A stretch of 64,000 nucleotides of DNA from the NCBI GenBank assembly GCA_016125265.1, contig WGMC01000006.1, positions 186,001 through 250,000 of the forward strand, read 5' to 3'. Positions 26,529 through 35,963 of this stretch are shown one piece after another. The first letter of the stretch is position 1. Every line of letters begins with the position of its first letter. The translations under genes and the position numbers were made by a program. The stretch comes from Planctomycetaceae bacterium (lineage in GTDB: Bacteria > Planctomycetota > UBA1135 > GCA-002686595). The notes beneath the pieces were generated by a model. That model did no database searches and was not told where the DNA came from. It saw nothing but the letters and a program-made list of their open reading frames with translations.

Positions 26529-28805
26529 TCAGCGCGGCGCTTCGCTCAGCACCGTCGTCAGGTCGTCGCTGAATGCGTTGACGGCTACGAGATCGAGCCA
26601 ACCGTCGCCGGTGAGATCGCCGAGCGCGGCGGCCATGGGGCCGAGGCCGACGCCGACTTCGAGTTGGGGTTCGAGCACCACGCCCTCAGGCCGGGGCCGC
26701 GCCAGCCACAGGTGCACCACGTGGCGGTTCTGCGCGGCGACGGCGACGTCCGCGCGGCCGTCGCGATCGATGTCGCCGAGCGCGATGCGGTGCGCTGCGG
26801 CGCCCGCGGTGGCGCGCGCCGCGGGCACGAGTTTGCCCTCGCGCGCGAGGAACACGCGGATCTCGCCGGCCATCGCGCCCTCGTGTTCGCGCAGCAGCAC
26901 CACCACGTCCGCGGCTCCGTCGCCGTCGAGGTCCGCCGAGGCCACGTCCACGGGGAAACCGGCGAGGGGATAACGCGCGCGCTCGACCAGCGCGCCGCCC
27001 TGCCATTCCACGCGCACCAGCGCGGGTGTCTGCCCGGCCAACACCACCGCCAGCGCGCCGCCCGGCCAAGCGGCGAGGGCCTCGGGACGCGGACTGAGCG
27101 CCAACTCGGCGGCGGGCGCTCCGGTGCCCGGCTTGGGCAGGCCGCGCAGCAACCCGCGTGTGGGATCGGCGGCGAGGAGCCACGGCTGGTCACCGAGTTC
27201 GGCAAACGCGATGCGCGCGGCGCCGCCGCCGAGTTCGAGCGCCACTTCGCGCACCAAGGGGCCGCCGGCGCCGCCGAACCACCCGACCGTCCGCGAGCCC
27301 GACGCGGGGCGCGCGAGCAGGAACAGATCGACCGCTCCATCGCCGTCGCCATCGCCCACGGCCAACTCCGCGGGCGACGCTCCCACCTCCCACTTGCGCA
27401 GGAACTCGAGCCGCCCGCCCGCATTCGCGAACAGGCTGAGGGTGCCCTCTGCACCCGCGATCGAGGCCGCGCCGAGCCGTCCGTCGCCGCGCACATCGAG
27501 CAGCGCCACGTCCAAGGGATTGCGCCCCGCCGGCGTGCGCGCGGCGCCGTGGAACAGCCCGCCCGCCGCCGGCCCGCGCCCGTAGAGCAAGGCCAGCGCG
27601 TGGGACTCGCGGTTCGCGACCAAAAGGTCGGGCACACCGTCGCCGTCCACGTCGCCGCCGGCGATGGCGCCCGACCCTTGGCCCGAATACTCGCTGAAGC
27701 TGGCGCGGAACTGGCCCTGTTCCGGGCGGCCGAGCACCACGTAACTCGAGTCGGCCTTGCTGAGGGCGATCAGCTCTTCGCGACCGTCGCCGTCCACGTC
27801 GAGGGCCAGCGCGTCGAGGGGCAGTTCCGCCGGCAGGTGCAGCGGCGTGAGCTCACCCCCCGCATCCTTGGGGTCGGGCACGGCGAAGAGATCGTCCGTG
27901 CCGCCGAGCAACAGCAACGTCGGTGCGCCCTCGCCGTCGAAGTCCACGTGCACCAGGGCGCGCGGGATGCCGGGCGTCCCGTGGGTGCGCGCCGGCACCA
28001 GTGCTCCGCCCTCCGCCGCGAACTGGGCCGCCGGCACGAAACCCACCGAAGTGGGGGATTGGGAGCCGAACCAGAGCCCCGATCCGTCGTGCGCGAAGGC
28101 GAGCGCGGTGGAGCGCTCCGTCGGCAACTCGAACACCGCCGACAGCGTGTTCCCGCGCAGGAGCACGAGGCCCCGCGGACCCACCGAGACGGCGAGCACA
28201 TCGCCCGCCGCGCCCAGGCGCCCCGCGGCCAACCGGCGCGGCACATCGGCCAGGCGGTGCTGCTCCAGGGTCGCGCGGCTCGGGCGGCGCGGATCGAAGA
28301 GCGTCAACGTGCGCTCGGCCATGCTCGCCGCGGCGATGCGCCCGCCGCCCGCGTCGATCGGGCCGATCGGAAACCCGCCCACGGGCACACGCAACACGCG
28401 GTTCGGGTCGCCGAGTTGCACCGCCGGCCACAGCACCACCTCGCCGGTCTGTTCGAGCGAAACACCCACGAGGGCCTCGGCTCCGGCCGTGCGCGGCAGG
28501 TAGAGCACTCCGGCGGGCCGCGCCCCGAGATCGAGTTCGCGCCGGGTCAAGAGCCGCGGGACCGGCGCGCGCGGGGCCGCCTCGGCGGCGGCAGCAGTCG
28601 CATTCCCCGCGGCGGCCGGCGCCGCGGATTCGGCGGGCTGCGGCGCGGTGGCTTGCGGCGCAGTGACTTGCGACGCAGTGACTTGCGGCGCAGTGACTTG
28701 CGACGCAGTGGCGGCCTCGCGTTCGCGCGGACTGCAAGCCGCGAGTCCAGCGGCCAAGGCGAGCGCGGTAAGGGTCCGGCCCAGGGCGTTCGTCGGGCGT
28801 TGCAT
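26529..28805 (-). CDS. FG-GAP/VCBS-repeat lipoprotein (beta-propeller)
   Basis: A 758-residue lipoprotein: signal LTALALAAGLAAC with the lipobox Cys near residue 24. A linker of TAxQVTA repeats (residues about 32-56) follows, encoded by a 15-bp DNA repeat. The rest is an FG-GAP/VCBS beta-propeller. At least six calcium-binding-style loops are visible: DVDGDGREEL, DVDGDGVPDLL, DGDGDGAVDLF, DLDGDGAADVV, DIDRDGRADVA and DLTGDGWLDLV. Such propellers usually mediate ligand or surface contacts outside the cell. It converges with the small membrane protein gene (45 bp apart). Confidence 0.88.
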   Translation of the reverse strand: MQRPTNALGRTLTALALAAGLAACSPREREAATASQVTAPQVTASQVTAPQATAPQPAESAAPAAAGNATAAAAEAAPRAPVPRLLTRRELDLGARPAGVLYLPRTAGAEALVGVSLEQTGEVVLWPAVQLGDPNRVLRVPVGGFPIGPIDAGGGRIAAASMAERTLTLFDPRRPSRATLEQHRLADVPRRLAAGRLGAAGDVLAVSVGPRGLVLLRGNTLSAVFELPTERSTALAFAHDGSGLWFGSQSPTSVGFVPAAQFAAEGGALVPARTHGTPGIPRALVHVDFDGEGAPTLLLLGGTDDLFAVPDPKDAGGELTPLHLPAELPLDALALDVDGDGREELIALSKADSSYVVLGRPEQGQFRASFSEYSGQGSGAIAGGDVDGDGVPDLLVANRESHALALLYGRGPAAGGLFHGAARTPAGRNPLDVALLDVRGDGRLGAASIAGAEGTLSLFANAGGRLEFLRKWEVGASPAELAVGDGDGDGAVDLFLLARPASGSRTVGWFGGAGGPLVREVALELGGGAARIAFAELGDQPWLLAADPTRGLLRGLPKPGTGAPAAELALSPRPEALAAWPGGALAVVLAGQTPALVRVEWQGGALVERARYPLAGFPVDVASADLDGDGAADVVVLLREHEGAMAGEIRVFLAREGKLVPAARATAGAAAHRIALGDIDRDGRADVAVAAQNRHVVHLWLARPRPEGVVLEPQLEVGVGLGPMAAALGDLTGDGWLDLVAVNAFSDDLTTVLSEAPR
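28638..28712. repeat. 15-bp tandem repeat inside the FG-GAP lipoprotein gene
   Basis: Five in-frame copies of a 15-bp unit: TTGCGGCGCAGTGAC alternating with TTGCGACGCAGTGAC at 28653-28712, plus a diverged copy at 28638-28652. They encode the TAPQV/TASQV linker after the lipid anchor. The unit length is a multiple of three, so copy-number change would alter linker length without breaking the frame. Confidence 0.9.
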
Positions 28806-28973
28806 GGCGCCAGGATGGCGGGGACGTCCGCGAAAGGCGAGGGCGGGCCGCCGGCGGAGCGCCCCGCGGCCCGCCGGGGCGCTGGAAGGCCCGCGGGCGC
28901 TGGAACCAACGCCCCCGGGACACCTAGAGCCCTCCGTCCCGACCGCCAGTTCGCAGGACGCCCCCTGCGTCCG

Positions 28974-28979
28974 TACGCT
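28974..28979 (+). promoter_or_regulatory. putative -10 element of the regulatory-domain protein gene
   Basis: TACGCT ends 7 nt before the ATG at 28987. It is the weakest member of the leaderless-promoter series. Confidence 0.25.
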
Positions 28980-28986
28980 CCCAGGA

Positions 28987-30702
28987 ATGCCCGCGCGATC
29001 CAACTCCACCCTCTTGCTGCTCGCCGCATCGCTCGCGGTGCTCGTGCTCGGCGGTCTGTTCTGGTTCAGCGGAGAGCAGGCCGCGGACCCCGGCCCCGTC
29101 GCCGCCACGGACCGCGCGCCGGATGCGAACCCCTCGCCGGGCCCCGCGTCCGAGCTGCGGCCCGCGGAACAACCGGGCGGAGCGGCTCGGGATGCGGAAG
29201 CGGGGCCGACCACGGTGCTGTTCCCGCTGCGCGTCGAACTGGACCTCCTCGAGTCCAAGGAGATGCCCGCGGTTTCCGGCGGTCCGAGCCTTGGCAGCGG
29301 CCGCCGGGCGCGCCTCGCGGGCCGCATTGCGGACGCCAACGGCGTGCCAGCCGTCGCCGAAGTGCGCTTCGTCGCCGGCCCCAACGAGGGGCGCACGTTC
29401 CGCACCGATAGCACCGGCTCCTTCGGCGCCGCGGACCTCTATCCCGGCATCGACGTCGTCGAGGTGGAGGGCCCCGCGATCCAGGGCTCGCGCAGGGAGC
29501 TGCGCTTCGCGGCCGGGAAGGAGACACTCTTCCACGTCGGTTACGGCCGACCCTCGACGGTGGCGGGGCGCGTCGTGAACGAACAGGGCGAGCCCGTCGC
29601 CGGCGCGCGCATCCGCGTGGACGGCCAACCGGGCGAATCGGGCGAGAACGGGTTCTTCCAGGTCGGCAACGTGGCGCCGGGGCCGGGACTGCTCGAGGTG
29701 CGCGCCGCGGGGTACGCGCCGCATCGCCAGGAGATGGCGGTGCTCCCCAACGTCTCGTTGCCCGCGTCGAGCCTGACGGTGGTGCTCGCGCGCGGCGCGT
29801 CCCTCGAACTGCGCATCGCCACCGACGTCGGCGGGCCCGGCCCCGCGACCGTGTACCTCGAACCGGCGCTGACCGAGTTCCACCGGCGCTTCGACTGGGC
29901 GGCGGTGGGGCCATTCTCGGTGGGCAGCGAACCTGTGGTCGTCCAGGACCTGCCTCCGGGACCCACGTTCCTGCGCGCCTTCCGGCCGGGGGCCGTCGCC
30001 GTCCCGGCGGTGCGCCAACTCAACCTGGCGAGCGGCGGCAACGAGCGGGTGGCCCTCGAGTTCCAAGTGGCGCCCCGCGTCCAGGGTCGGGTCGTCGCCG
30101 GCGGTCAGGTGGTGCAGGGCGCCCGCGTCCGGCTCCTGGCCGCGGACGTGCCCCAGGCGCTGACCGACGGCACCGGTCAATCGCGGCCGCACTTCGACGA
30201 CGAGGTGCGCCGGCCCATGCCCCTCGCGAGCCAGGAGGCGATCACGGACGGCGCCGGCCGGTTCGAGTTCACCAGTTTCGAGTCGGTCTCCCCCTGGCGC
30301 CTCCTCGAGGTGACCGGCCCCGACCGCAAGACTCGGGTGCGGCGCGCGGTCGGGCCCGGGGAAGGCGAGATCGAGGTCGACCTCGGCGTCGCGGGTGGGG
30401 GCGATGGCTCGCTGGTCCTGGACCTCGCCGACCGCTTCCAGGGCCTCCCGATCGAACTCGTGGTCGCCGGATCGCCGCGGGAACCCCAGGTCCTGCCCCC
30501 GGACGAGGACCTCGTCGTCGAGGGGCTCGAACGGGGTCGCTGGGCCCTCCGCGTCACTTGGTGGGGTGAACCCGTGCACACGGAGGCCGACCTGACCATC
30601 GCCGGACGGGTCGAGCGCGCGCTCACCCTCCCCTCCGGAGCGATCCTGGGCCAGGACGAGGAGACCTGGCTGCGGGCGGGGGAGACCTACCCCCTCCGTT
30701 GA
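28987..30702 (+). CDS. membrane-anchored protein with carboxypeptidase-regulatory-like domains
   Basis: A 571-residue protein with an N-terminal transmembrane or signal helix (LLLLAASLAVLVLGGLFWF, residues 9-27). A Pro/Ala-rich stalk follows to about residue 75. Beta-sandwich domains follow: ARLAGRIADANGVPAVAEVRFVAG, then TVAGRVVNEQGEPVAGARIRVDGQPGESGENGFFQVGNVAPGPGLLEVRAAGYAPH, a textbook carboxypeptidase-regulatory/CNA-B-like unit, and a third VQGRVVAGGQVVQGARVRLLA. No catalytic motif is seen. It is probably a structural surface protein. About 57 bp separate it from hutH downstream. Confidence 0.75.
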   Translation: MPARSNSTLLLLAASLAVLVLGGLFWFSGEQAADPGPVAATDRAPDANPSPGPASELRPAEQPGGAARDAEAGPTTVLFPLRVELDLLESKEMPAVSGGPSLGSGRRARLAGRIADANGVPAVAEVRFVAGPNEGRTFRTDSTGSFGAADLYPGIDVVEVEGPAIQGSRRELRFAAGKETLFHVGYGRPSTVAGRVVNEQGEPVAGARIRVDGQPGESGENGFFQVGNVAPGPGLLEVRAAGYAPHRQEMAVLPNVSLPASSLTVVLARGASLELRIATDVGGPGPATVYLEPALTEFHRRFDWAAVGPFSVGSEPVVVQDLPPGPTFLRAFRPGAVAVPAVRQLNLASGGNERVALEFQVAPRVQGRVVAGGQVVQGARVRLLAADVPQALTDGTGQSRPHFDDEVRRPMPLASQEAITDGAGRFEFTSFESVSPWRLLEVTGPDRKTRVRRAVGPGEGEIEVDLGVAGGGDGSLVLDLADRFQGLPIELVVAGSPREPQVLPPDEDLVVEGLERGRWALRVTWWGEPVHTEADLTIAGRVERALTLPSGAILGQDEETWLRAGETYPLR

Positions 30703-30744
30703 GAGGGGGCGGAGGGGGAGGGCCCCGCGGCGGTCCGGCGCCCC

Positions 30745-30750
30745 TACAAT
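30745..30750 (+). promoter_or_regulatory. putative -10 element of hutH
   Basis: TACAAT ends 9 nt before the hutH ATG with no Shine-Dalgarno sequence between. It is the best -10 match in the leaderless-promoter series; no clear -35 box. Confidence 0.45.
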
Positions 30751-30759
30751 CCCGCGCCC

Positions 30760-32304
30760 ATGTCCCCCGCGAAGCTGATCCTGGACGGTTCCTCCCTGAA
30801 GCTCGAGCACTTCCGCCCCCTCCTGGAGGGTGCGGACGTGACCCTTTCCCTCGGCGCGGGGGCCAAGACCTCCGTGCGGCGCGCGCGTGCCCAGGTGGAG
30901 CGCACCGTGAAGAGCGGCGCCGTCGTCTACGGTCTGACCACGGGTTTCGGTCGCCTCAAGAACGTCGCGATCGAGACCAAGGACCTGGTCGAGCTGCAGC
31001 GCAACCTGGTGCTTTCGCATTGCTGCGGTGTCGGCGAACCCATGCCGCCCGGCGAAGTGCGCGCGATGCAGGTGCTGCGCCTCAACGGGCTGGCGCGCGG
31101 GCACTCGGGTGTGCGCCTCGAGACCCTCGAACACGGTGTGCGCCTCTTCAACGCGGGCTTCGTGCCGATGGTGCCGCAGCAGGGTTCCGTCGGCGCGAGC
31201 GGCGATCTGGCGCCCCTCGCGCACCTCGCGGCTGCCTCGATGGGGCACGGCCGGGTGTGGCTCGGCGGCAAGGAAATGACCGCACGGGCAGCGCTGCGCC
31301 GGTTGGGCGAGAGCCCGCTCGAGCTGGAAGCGAAGGAGGGGCTGGCGCTCATCAACGGCACCGAGTGCATGAAGGCGACGGGCGCACTGCTCGCACTGCG
31401 CGCTGCCAATCTGTCGAAGGCGGCGGACATCGTCGCGTCGCTCTCGCTGGAGGGCCTGTTCGGCAGCGTCAAGCCGTTCGACGCGCGCCTCGCGGACTTG
31501 AAGGGCCACGCGGGCCATGCCCGCACCTCGGCCAACGTGCGCGCGTTGCTCGCGGAATCGCAAGTGCTCGCCAGCCACGCGGATTGCGCACGTGTGCAGG
31601 ATCCCTACAGCCTGCGCTGCGTGCCGCAGATCCACGGGGCGTACAAGGCCGCCCTCGAACACGTGCTTGCCGTGCTTTCCGGCGAAATCAACGCGGTGAC
31701 GGACAACCCGATCCTGTTCCCCGACACCGACGAAGTGGTTTCCGCGGGCCAGTTCCACGGGCAGCCGGTTTCGATGGTGCTCGACTACTTGGGTTTGGCG
31801 CTCTGCACACTTGCCAACGTCTCGGAGCGCCGCATCGAGCAGCTCGTCAACCCGGACCTGTCGCACTTGCCAGCGTTCCTCACCCCGAAGCCGGGCCTCA
31901 ACTCCGGCCTGATGATCGCGCAGGTGACGGCGGCCGCCCTGGCCAGCGAGAACAAGGTCTACGCCCACCCCGCGTCCGTCGACACCGTGCCGACTAGCGC
32001 CAACCAGGAGGACCACGTCTCCATGGGTGTGACCGCCGCGCGCAAGGCTCGCCTGATCTGCGACAACGTCGAGCGTGTGCTCGCCATCGAATGGGTCGCC
32101 GCGGCGCAGGCGCGCGAGTTCCACCGCGAGTTCAAGGCCGGGCGAGGTGCGGAGGCCGCCTACCAACTGCTGCGGACACGTGTGCGGCCGCTCGCGCAGG
32201 ACCGTTACCTCGCGGACGACCTCGAGGCCGCGCGGGAACTGCTCGCCGGTGGCGCCCTGGTGCAGTCCGTCGAGCGGGAACTCGGGCGGGAACTGGAAGC
32301 GTGA
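30760..32304 (+). CDS. hutH: histidine ammonia-lyase
   Basis: Deaminates L-histidine to trans-urocanate, the first step of histidine degradation; 514 residues, normal length. The Ala-Ser-Gly tripeptide (146-148 in GSVGASGDLAPLAHL) forms the MIO electrophile. Other family blocks are YGLTTGFGRLKN, INGTECMKATG, QDPYSLRCVPQIHG, AVTDNPILFPD and SAGQFHGQPVSMVLDYLG. It is cytosolic. The partner urocanase gene lies 5.3 kb downstream on the same strand, separated by envelope and kinase genes. Its stop overlaps the next start (GTGA), so the downstream lipoprotein gene is co-translated. Confidence 0.97.
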   Translation: MSPAKLILDGSSLKLEHFRPLLEGADVTLSLGAGAKTSVRRARAQVERTVKSGAVVYGLTTGFGRLKNVAIETKDLVELQRNLVLSHCCGVGEPMPPGEVRAMQVLRLNGLARGHSGVRLETLEHGVRLFNAGFVPMVPQQGSVGASGDLAPLAHLAAASMGHGRVWLGGKEMTARAALRRLGESPLELEAKEGLALINGTECMKATGALLALRAANLSKAADIVASLSLEGLFGSVKPFDARLADLKGHAGHARTSANVRALLAESQVLASHADCARVQDPYSLRCVPQIHGAYKAALEHVLAVLSGEINAVTDNPILFPDTDEVVSAGQFHGQPVSMVLDYLGLALCTLANVSERRIEQLVNPDLSHLPAFLTPKPGLNSGLMIAQVTAAALASENKVYAHPASVDTVPTSANQEDHVSMGVTAARKARLICDNVERVLAIEWVAAAQAREFHREFKAGRGAEAAYQLLRTRVRPLAQDRYLADDLEAARELLAGGALVQSVERELGRELEA

Positions 32305-32975
32305 GCGGGGTCGGGTGCTGGCTCCCGCTCGCCGCGGCGGTTGCGTTCGTCGCGTGCGGCTGCAGGAGCGCCGCGCCCGCGGGACCGACCCTGGACGACG
32401 AGTCCTTCGAATCGTGGCGCGCGCGCAAGGACCCGAGCTACGGCTGGAACGAGCGGGTCGCGCTGCACCTCGGCGCCCGCAGCATGGACGATGAGTTCCT
32501 GCCGGGCACCTCCAACGACACCGTTGTGGGCCTCGAGATCTCCGGGGCGCCGCGCGGCTCGCCCCTCGAGTTCGTGCTCGGCCTCTTCGGCTCGGGCGGT
32601 TGGAGCAGCACCTTCGAGGAGGACGAGGGTGTCGGCTTCGGCGCCGGCGAGACACTTTCGACGGGGGCCGCCGAAATCTCCTTCGGTCTGCGCCTCGCGC
32701 CGCACTTCGAGGGCGTTCCGATCGTGCCCCACGCGGGCCTCGGCGTCGCGGGGATCCGCGTGCAGCGCGAAGAGCTGTTCGGCGGGGAGGAGGTGCGCCG
32801 CAGCGACTCGTCGGGGGCGGTCTACGCCCACGCCGGCCTGACGTGGTTGGGCCAGGGGGGTTGGACGCTGACGGTCGAATACCGCGAGCTCTTTGCCTCG
32901 GACCTGCGCCTCGGCGACGAGGTGGGGGACGGGGACTACTCCCAGGTCTCGGTTGCGCTCGGGGTCTGGCTGTGA
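32301..32975 (+). CDS. small lipoprotein with outer-membrane beta-barrel-like sequence
   Basis: A 224-residue protein starting at GTG 32301, which overlaps the hutH stop by 4 bp. The N-terminus has two candidate lipobox cysteines (LAAAVAFVACGC). The mature part shows alternating hydrophobic strands and ends as a transmembrane beta-hairpin would: HAGLTWLGQGGWTLTVEYRELFASDLRL and YSQVSVALGVWL, closing with an aromatic-hydrophobic C-terminus. It may be a small beta-barrel or beta-sandwich. A role in histidine or urocanate uptake is possible from position alone. Family not recognised. Confidence 0.62.
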   Translation: MSGVGCWLPLAAAVAFVACGCRSAAPAGPTLDDESFESWRARKDPSYGWNERVALHLGARSMDDEFLPGTSNDTVVGLEISGAPRGSPLEFVLGLFGSGGWSSTFEEDEGVGFGAGETLSTGAAEISFGLRLAPHFEGVPIVPHAGLGVAGIRVQREELFGGEEVRRSDSSGAVYAHAGLTWLGQGGWTLTVEYRELFASDLRLGDEVGDGDYSQVSVALGVWL

Positions 32976-33083
32976 GCGACGGCCCCCCGGCGGGTGTGCG
33001 GCGCTAGACTCCGGCTTCCTCGGCAAGCCCGCTCCCGCCCCGCCGCCCGGCCCGACCGCGGGCGGCCCCACCCCCCGGCGACC

Positions 33084-35909
33084 ATGACCCACCGCGACCC
33101 CAGCGAGCGTCCGGAACACGATCCGGAGGCAACAGTGCCCGCCGGCGAACTCCGCGGGGATGGCGGGACGGTGCCGGCGAGGAGCGTTCCCCGCGGCCAC
33201 GTGCCAGCGACGCTGGCGAGCGCAGCCCACGCGGCGCCCGGCGGCGGGGATCGGGACGCGGATGCCCTAGCGCAGATCGCACCCGTGGGCGGCCTCTTCG
33301 GCGGGCGGTTCGAGATCGTGGAGGAGTTGGGCCGCGGCGGCATGGGCGCCGTGTACCGCGCGCGCGACCGCCAGGTGAACGGGCGCGAACTGGCCCTGAA
33401 GGTGCTGCTCGAGCGGTACTCGCGCGACACACGCTTCCGCGAGTTGTTCTTCCAGGAGATCCACGCGGCGCAGAAGTTCGTCTCCGAGAACGTCGTGCAG
33501 GTGCGCGACACGGGGCAGGCGCCCGACGGCACGCTCTTCCTGACCATGGATTTGGTCCAGGGCGAGTCGCTGCGTTCGCTCTTGGACCGCGAGCACGTGC
33601 TGAACCCGCGCCAGGCGCTCGAGATCACGCGGCAGGTGCTGGAGGGATTGGCCAGCGGACACGAAGCCGGCTTCGTGCACCGCGACATCAAACCCAGCAA
33701 CGTGATGCTGGCCGCGCGCGTGCCGAAGACCGACGCCAATCCGTTTGGCATCGGGGTGCGCCTCTTGGACTTCGGCATCGCGGGATTGGCCGCACAAATC
33801 GACACGGGCACGTTGACCGGCACGCCCAAGTACATGTCGCCGGAGCAGGTGCAGGCGCAGCGTCTCGACGCGCGTTCGGACCTCTTTGCGGTCGGGGTGC
33901 TGCTCTACGAGATGATGTCCGGGGCGCGGCCCTTCGAGGGCGAGACCCTGGAGGAGATCACCACATCGGTGATCGAAACGGATCTGGCGCCGATGATCGC
34001 GCGTATGGAGGAACTCAGCCCTCCCATGCGGAAGATCCTGCGACGCGCCCTGCAAAAGGACCGCGAGAAGCGCTTCCAGAACGCCGCGGAGTTCATCCGC
34101 GCGATCGAACGTTCCAGTGCGTTCCGCATCCCCAAGGTGATGCCGACCTGGGCGCTTTTTGTGTTCGTGCTGGTGGTGATCGCGGCTGGCGTGCAGGCAA
34201 AGGTGCTCGTCGACCAGCAGAGCACGCTCAAGGCCTACGAAGAGCGACTGACTTCTGCGTCGGGCGACGAGGCGCGCGCCGTGCAGCTCGCGCAGAGCGC
34301 CGCGCAGGAGAAGATCCAACTGCTCGAGTCCCAACTGGCCGAGCGCGAGGCGCTCCTGGGCCAGCGCGGCGACGAGGTCTCGGCGCTGCGCGCGCAGATC
34401 GCGCGGACGTCGGACGATTTGACGCTGAAGGACAGCGTCCGCTACACGGACGAGACGGAACGCAAGCGGCTCGAGGAAAAAGTCGCGGAGCTCGAGGTGC
34501 GCCAACGGCGCTCCGAGGACGAGGCGGAGAAGGTCCGGCAGGACAACGAGATGCTGCGCCAAAAGCTCGCGGAGCGCGAGCGCCAGGCGTCGTTGACGGG
34601 ACGCCTGGCGGAGGGGTTCGACGACATCTTGGCCCGTGTCGTGCGCGGATCCGGGCGCAGCGCACGCGCCGCCCTCACGCTGCGCCAGAGCGAGGGACTC
34701 TTCGACAAACTCGACCTCGACGGGGTCGACTTCCTCGAGCACCTGACCCGCGCCTCCGCGCGCCTCCATGACGCGGGGGAGCAGCGCACGCTCGGCAAAC
34801 CTGTCGACGCGATCGAGTTGGAGGGCATCGAAAGTGAACTCGCGGCGGCGGAAGGCGCGCTCTCGGCCCTGGAAGTGCAGGGCCGCGCTTGGCTCGATTT
34901 CCGCCTGCGCGATGGGGATCCCGACCCCATGCGTATGGACGCTGCCCGCGCGGCCCTGGCGTTCGCGATGGGCCAATGGACGGATCTCCGCGCGAACCTC
35001 GGCGCTGCGGCCGAGGATCGCTGGTCGTCGATCGAGGCGCGGGGCCCGTTGCAGGACCCGGCCGAGGCGCTCGCGTACGCGAAGGAGCACGGCCCGGCGC
35101 GCCCGTCCCAACTGCTGCAGAGCCTGGCCGCCGCCCTCGAACGCGACTTCGTGGATGGCGCCGAACTCGACTTCGATCGGCTCAGCGCGCTGTCGGCCCT
35201 CGAGTCCTGGGATGCGCATCTCGCCAGCGGGCAGAAGGGGTTCGATGCGGCGGCGTGGGGAACGGTCGCATTGTTCGCCCACGCGCGGCGTGTGCACCTC
35301 GGGCAGGAGGGCCGCGCATTCGACTGGTCGCCCTATCCGTGGGCGGCCGTGGACGCACCAACGCGGGACTGGCGCCTGGAGCTGCGCCTGCTCGACGAGT
35401 GCTGGCGCGGCGGCGCGCTCTGGCCCACCCAAACGAGGGGGCGCGCCGTGTACCACAACACCCGCGGCTCGACGCTGCGCTGGCTCAGCGCGCTCTGGCA
35501 CGCGCGAACGTCGGACGGTTGGCAGTGCCGCCAGCGCCAGTTCAAGCTCGACGGCGAAACCGTCGGCGGCGAAGTCACCGTCAGTTTCCAGGGCAAGTCG
35601 CGGGTGCTGCTGCGCGCGACGAGCGCCAGCGCGGAGCCGTGGTTGCCCCTGACCCTTGGTTCCGACATCGTCGGTGTTGCGCCCCTGCCCCCGCTCGACG
35701 ACGTGCAGCCGCCCTCGCAGTTGGGTCTGCGCGCCTCCGATCTGGACGCGTTCCGCGCCGAGTACACCGCCTCGTCCGAACCCTGTTTGGTCGTGCGCGG
35801 ACCGACGAGCACCCTCTGGCTCTCGCCCTCGTACGGTGTCGTGCGGGAAGAACCCTCCGCGCCCGGTGTGCCCGCCTGGAACCTGGTGTACGCGCCTCCC
35901 CCGCGCTGA
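33084..35909 (+). CDS. membrane Ser/Thr protein kinase (PknB type) with coiled coil and large extracytoplasmic domain
   Basis: A 941-residue kinase. The cytoplasmic catalytic domain (about 75-340) is complete: glycine loop GRGGMGAVYRAR, Lys in LALKVLLE, catalytic loop HRDIKPSNVML, metal-binding DFGIAG, and GTPKYMSPEQ in the activation segment. One transmembrane helix follows (353-373, TWALFVFVLVVIAAGVQA). A long charged coiled coil (about 378-515) and a roughly 400-residue C-terminal region have no PASTA or WD repeats. The N-terminal 70 residues are disordered. The gene lies between hutH and hutU. TAGACT at 33005-33010 is a possible -10, with a leader of about 70 nt. The C-terminal domain presumably senses an external cue. 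Confidence 0.9.
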   Translation: MTHRDPSERPEHDPEATVPAGELRGDGGTVPARSVPRGHVPATLASAAHAAPGGGDRDADALAQIAPVGGLFGGRFEIVEELGRGGMGAVYRARDRQVNGRELALKVLLERYSRDTRFRELFFQEIHAAQKFVSENVVQVRDTGQAPDGTLFLTMDLVQGESLRSLLDREHVLNPRQALEITRQVLEGLASGHEAGFVHRDIKPSNVMLAARVPKTDANPFGIGVRLLDFGIAGLAAQIDTGTLTGTPKYMSPEQVQAQRLDARSDLFAVGVLLYEMMSGARPFEGETLEEITTSVIETDLAPMIARMEELSPPMRKILRRALQKDREKRFQNAAEFIRAIERSSAFRIPKVMPTWALFVFVLVVIAAGVQAKVLVDQQSTLKAYEERLTSASGDEARAVQLAQSAAQEKIQLLESQLAEREALLGQRGDEVSALRAQIARTSDDLTLKDSVRYTDETERKRLEEKVAELEVRQRRSEDEAEKVRQDNEMLRQKLAERERQASLTGRLAEGFDDILARVVRGSGRSARAALTLRQSEGLFDKLDLDGVDFLEHLTRASARLHDAGEQRTLGKPVDAIELEGIESELAAAEGALSALEVQGRAWLDFRLRDGDPDPMRMDAARAALAFAMGQWTDLRANLGAAAEDRWSSIEARGPLQDPAEALAYAKEHGPARPSQLLQSLAAALERDFVDGAELDFDRLSALSALESWDAHLASGQKGFDAAAWGTVALFAHARRVHLGQEGRAFDWSPYPWAAVDAPTRDWRLELRLLDECWRGGALWPTQTRGRAVYHNTRGSTLRWLSALWHARTSDGWQCRQRQFKLDGETVGGEVTVSFQGKSRVLLRATSASAEPWLPLTLGSDIVGVAPLPPLDDVQPPSQLGLRASDLDAFRAEYTASSEPCLVVRGPTSTLWLSPSYGVVREEPSAPGVPAWNLVYAPPPR

Positions 35910-35963
35910 ACACCGCACACTGCCCCGATCCCCCGTCCGCTCAGTTTCCACTTGGAGCCCCCC

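Noticed and set aside
28924-32655. Very long open frame (about 1240 codons) on the minus strand opposite the regulatory-domain gene and hutH
   Set aside because: Antisense frame of G+C-rich coding DNA; its translation is Arg/His/Ala-rich without any fold pattern, while the plus strand holds hutH with all motifs.
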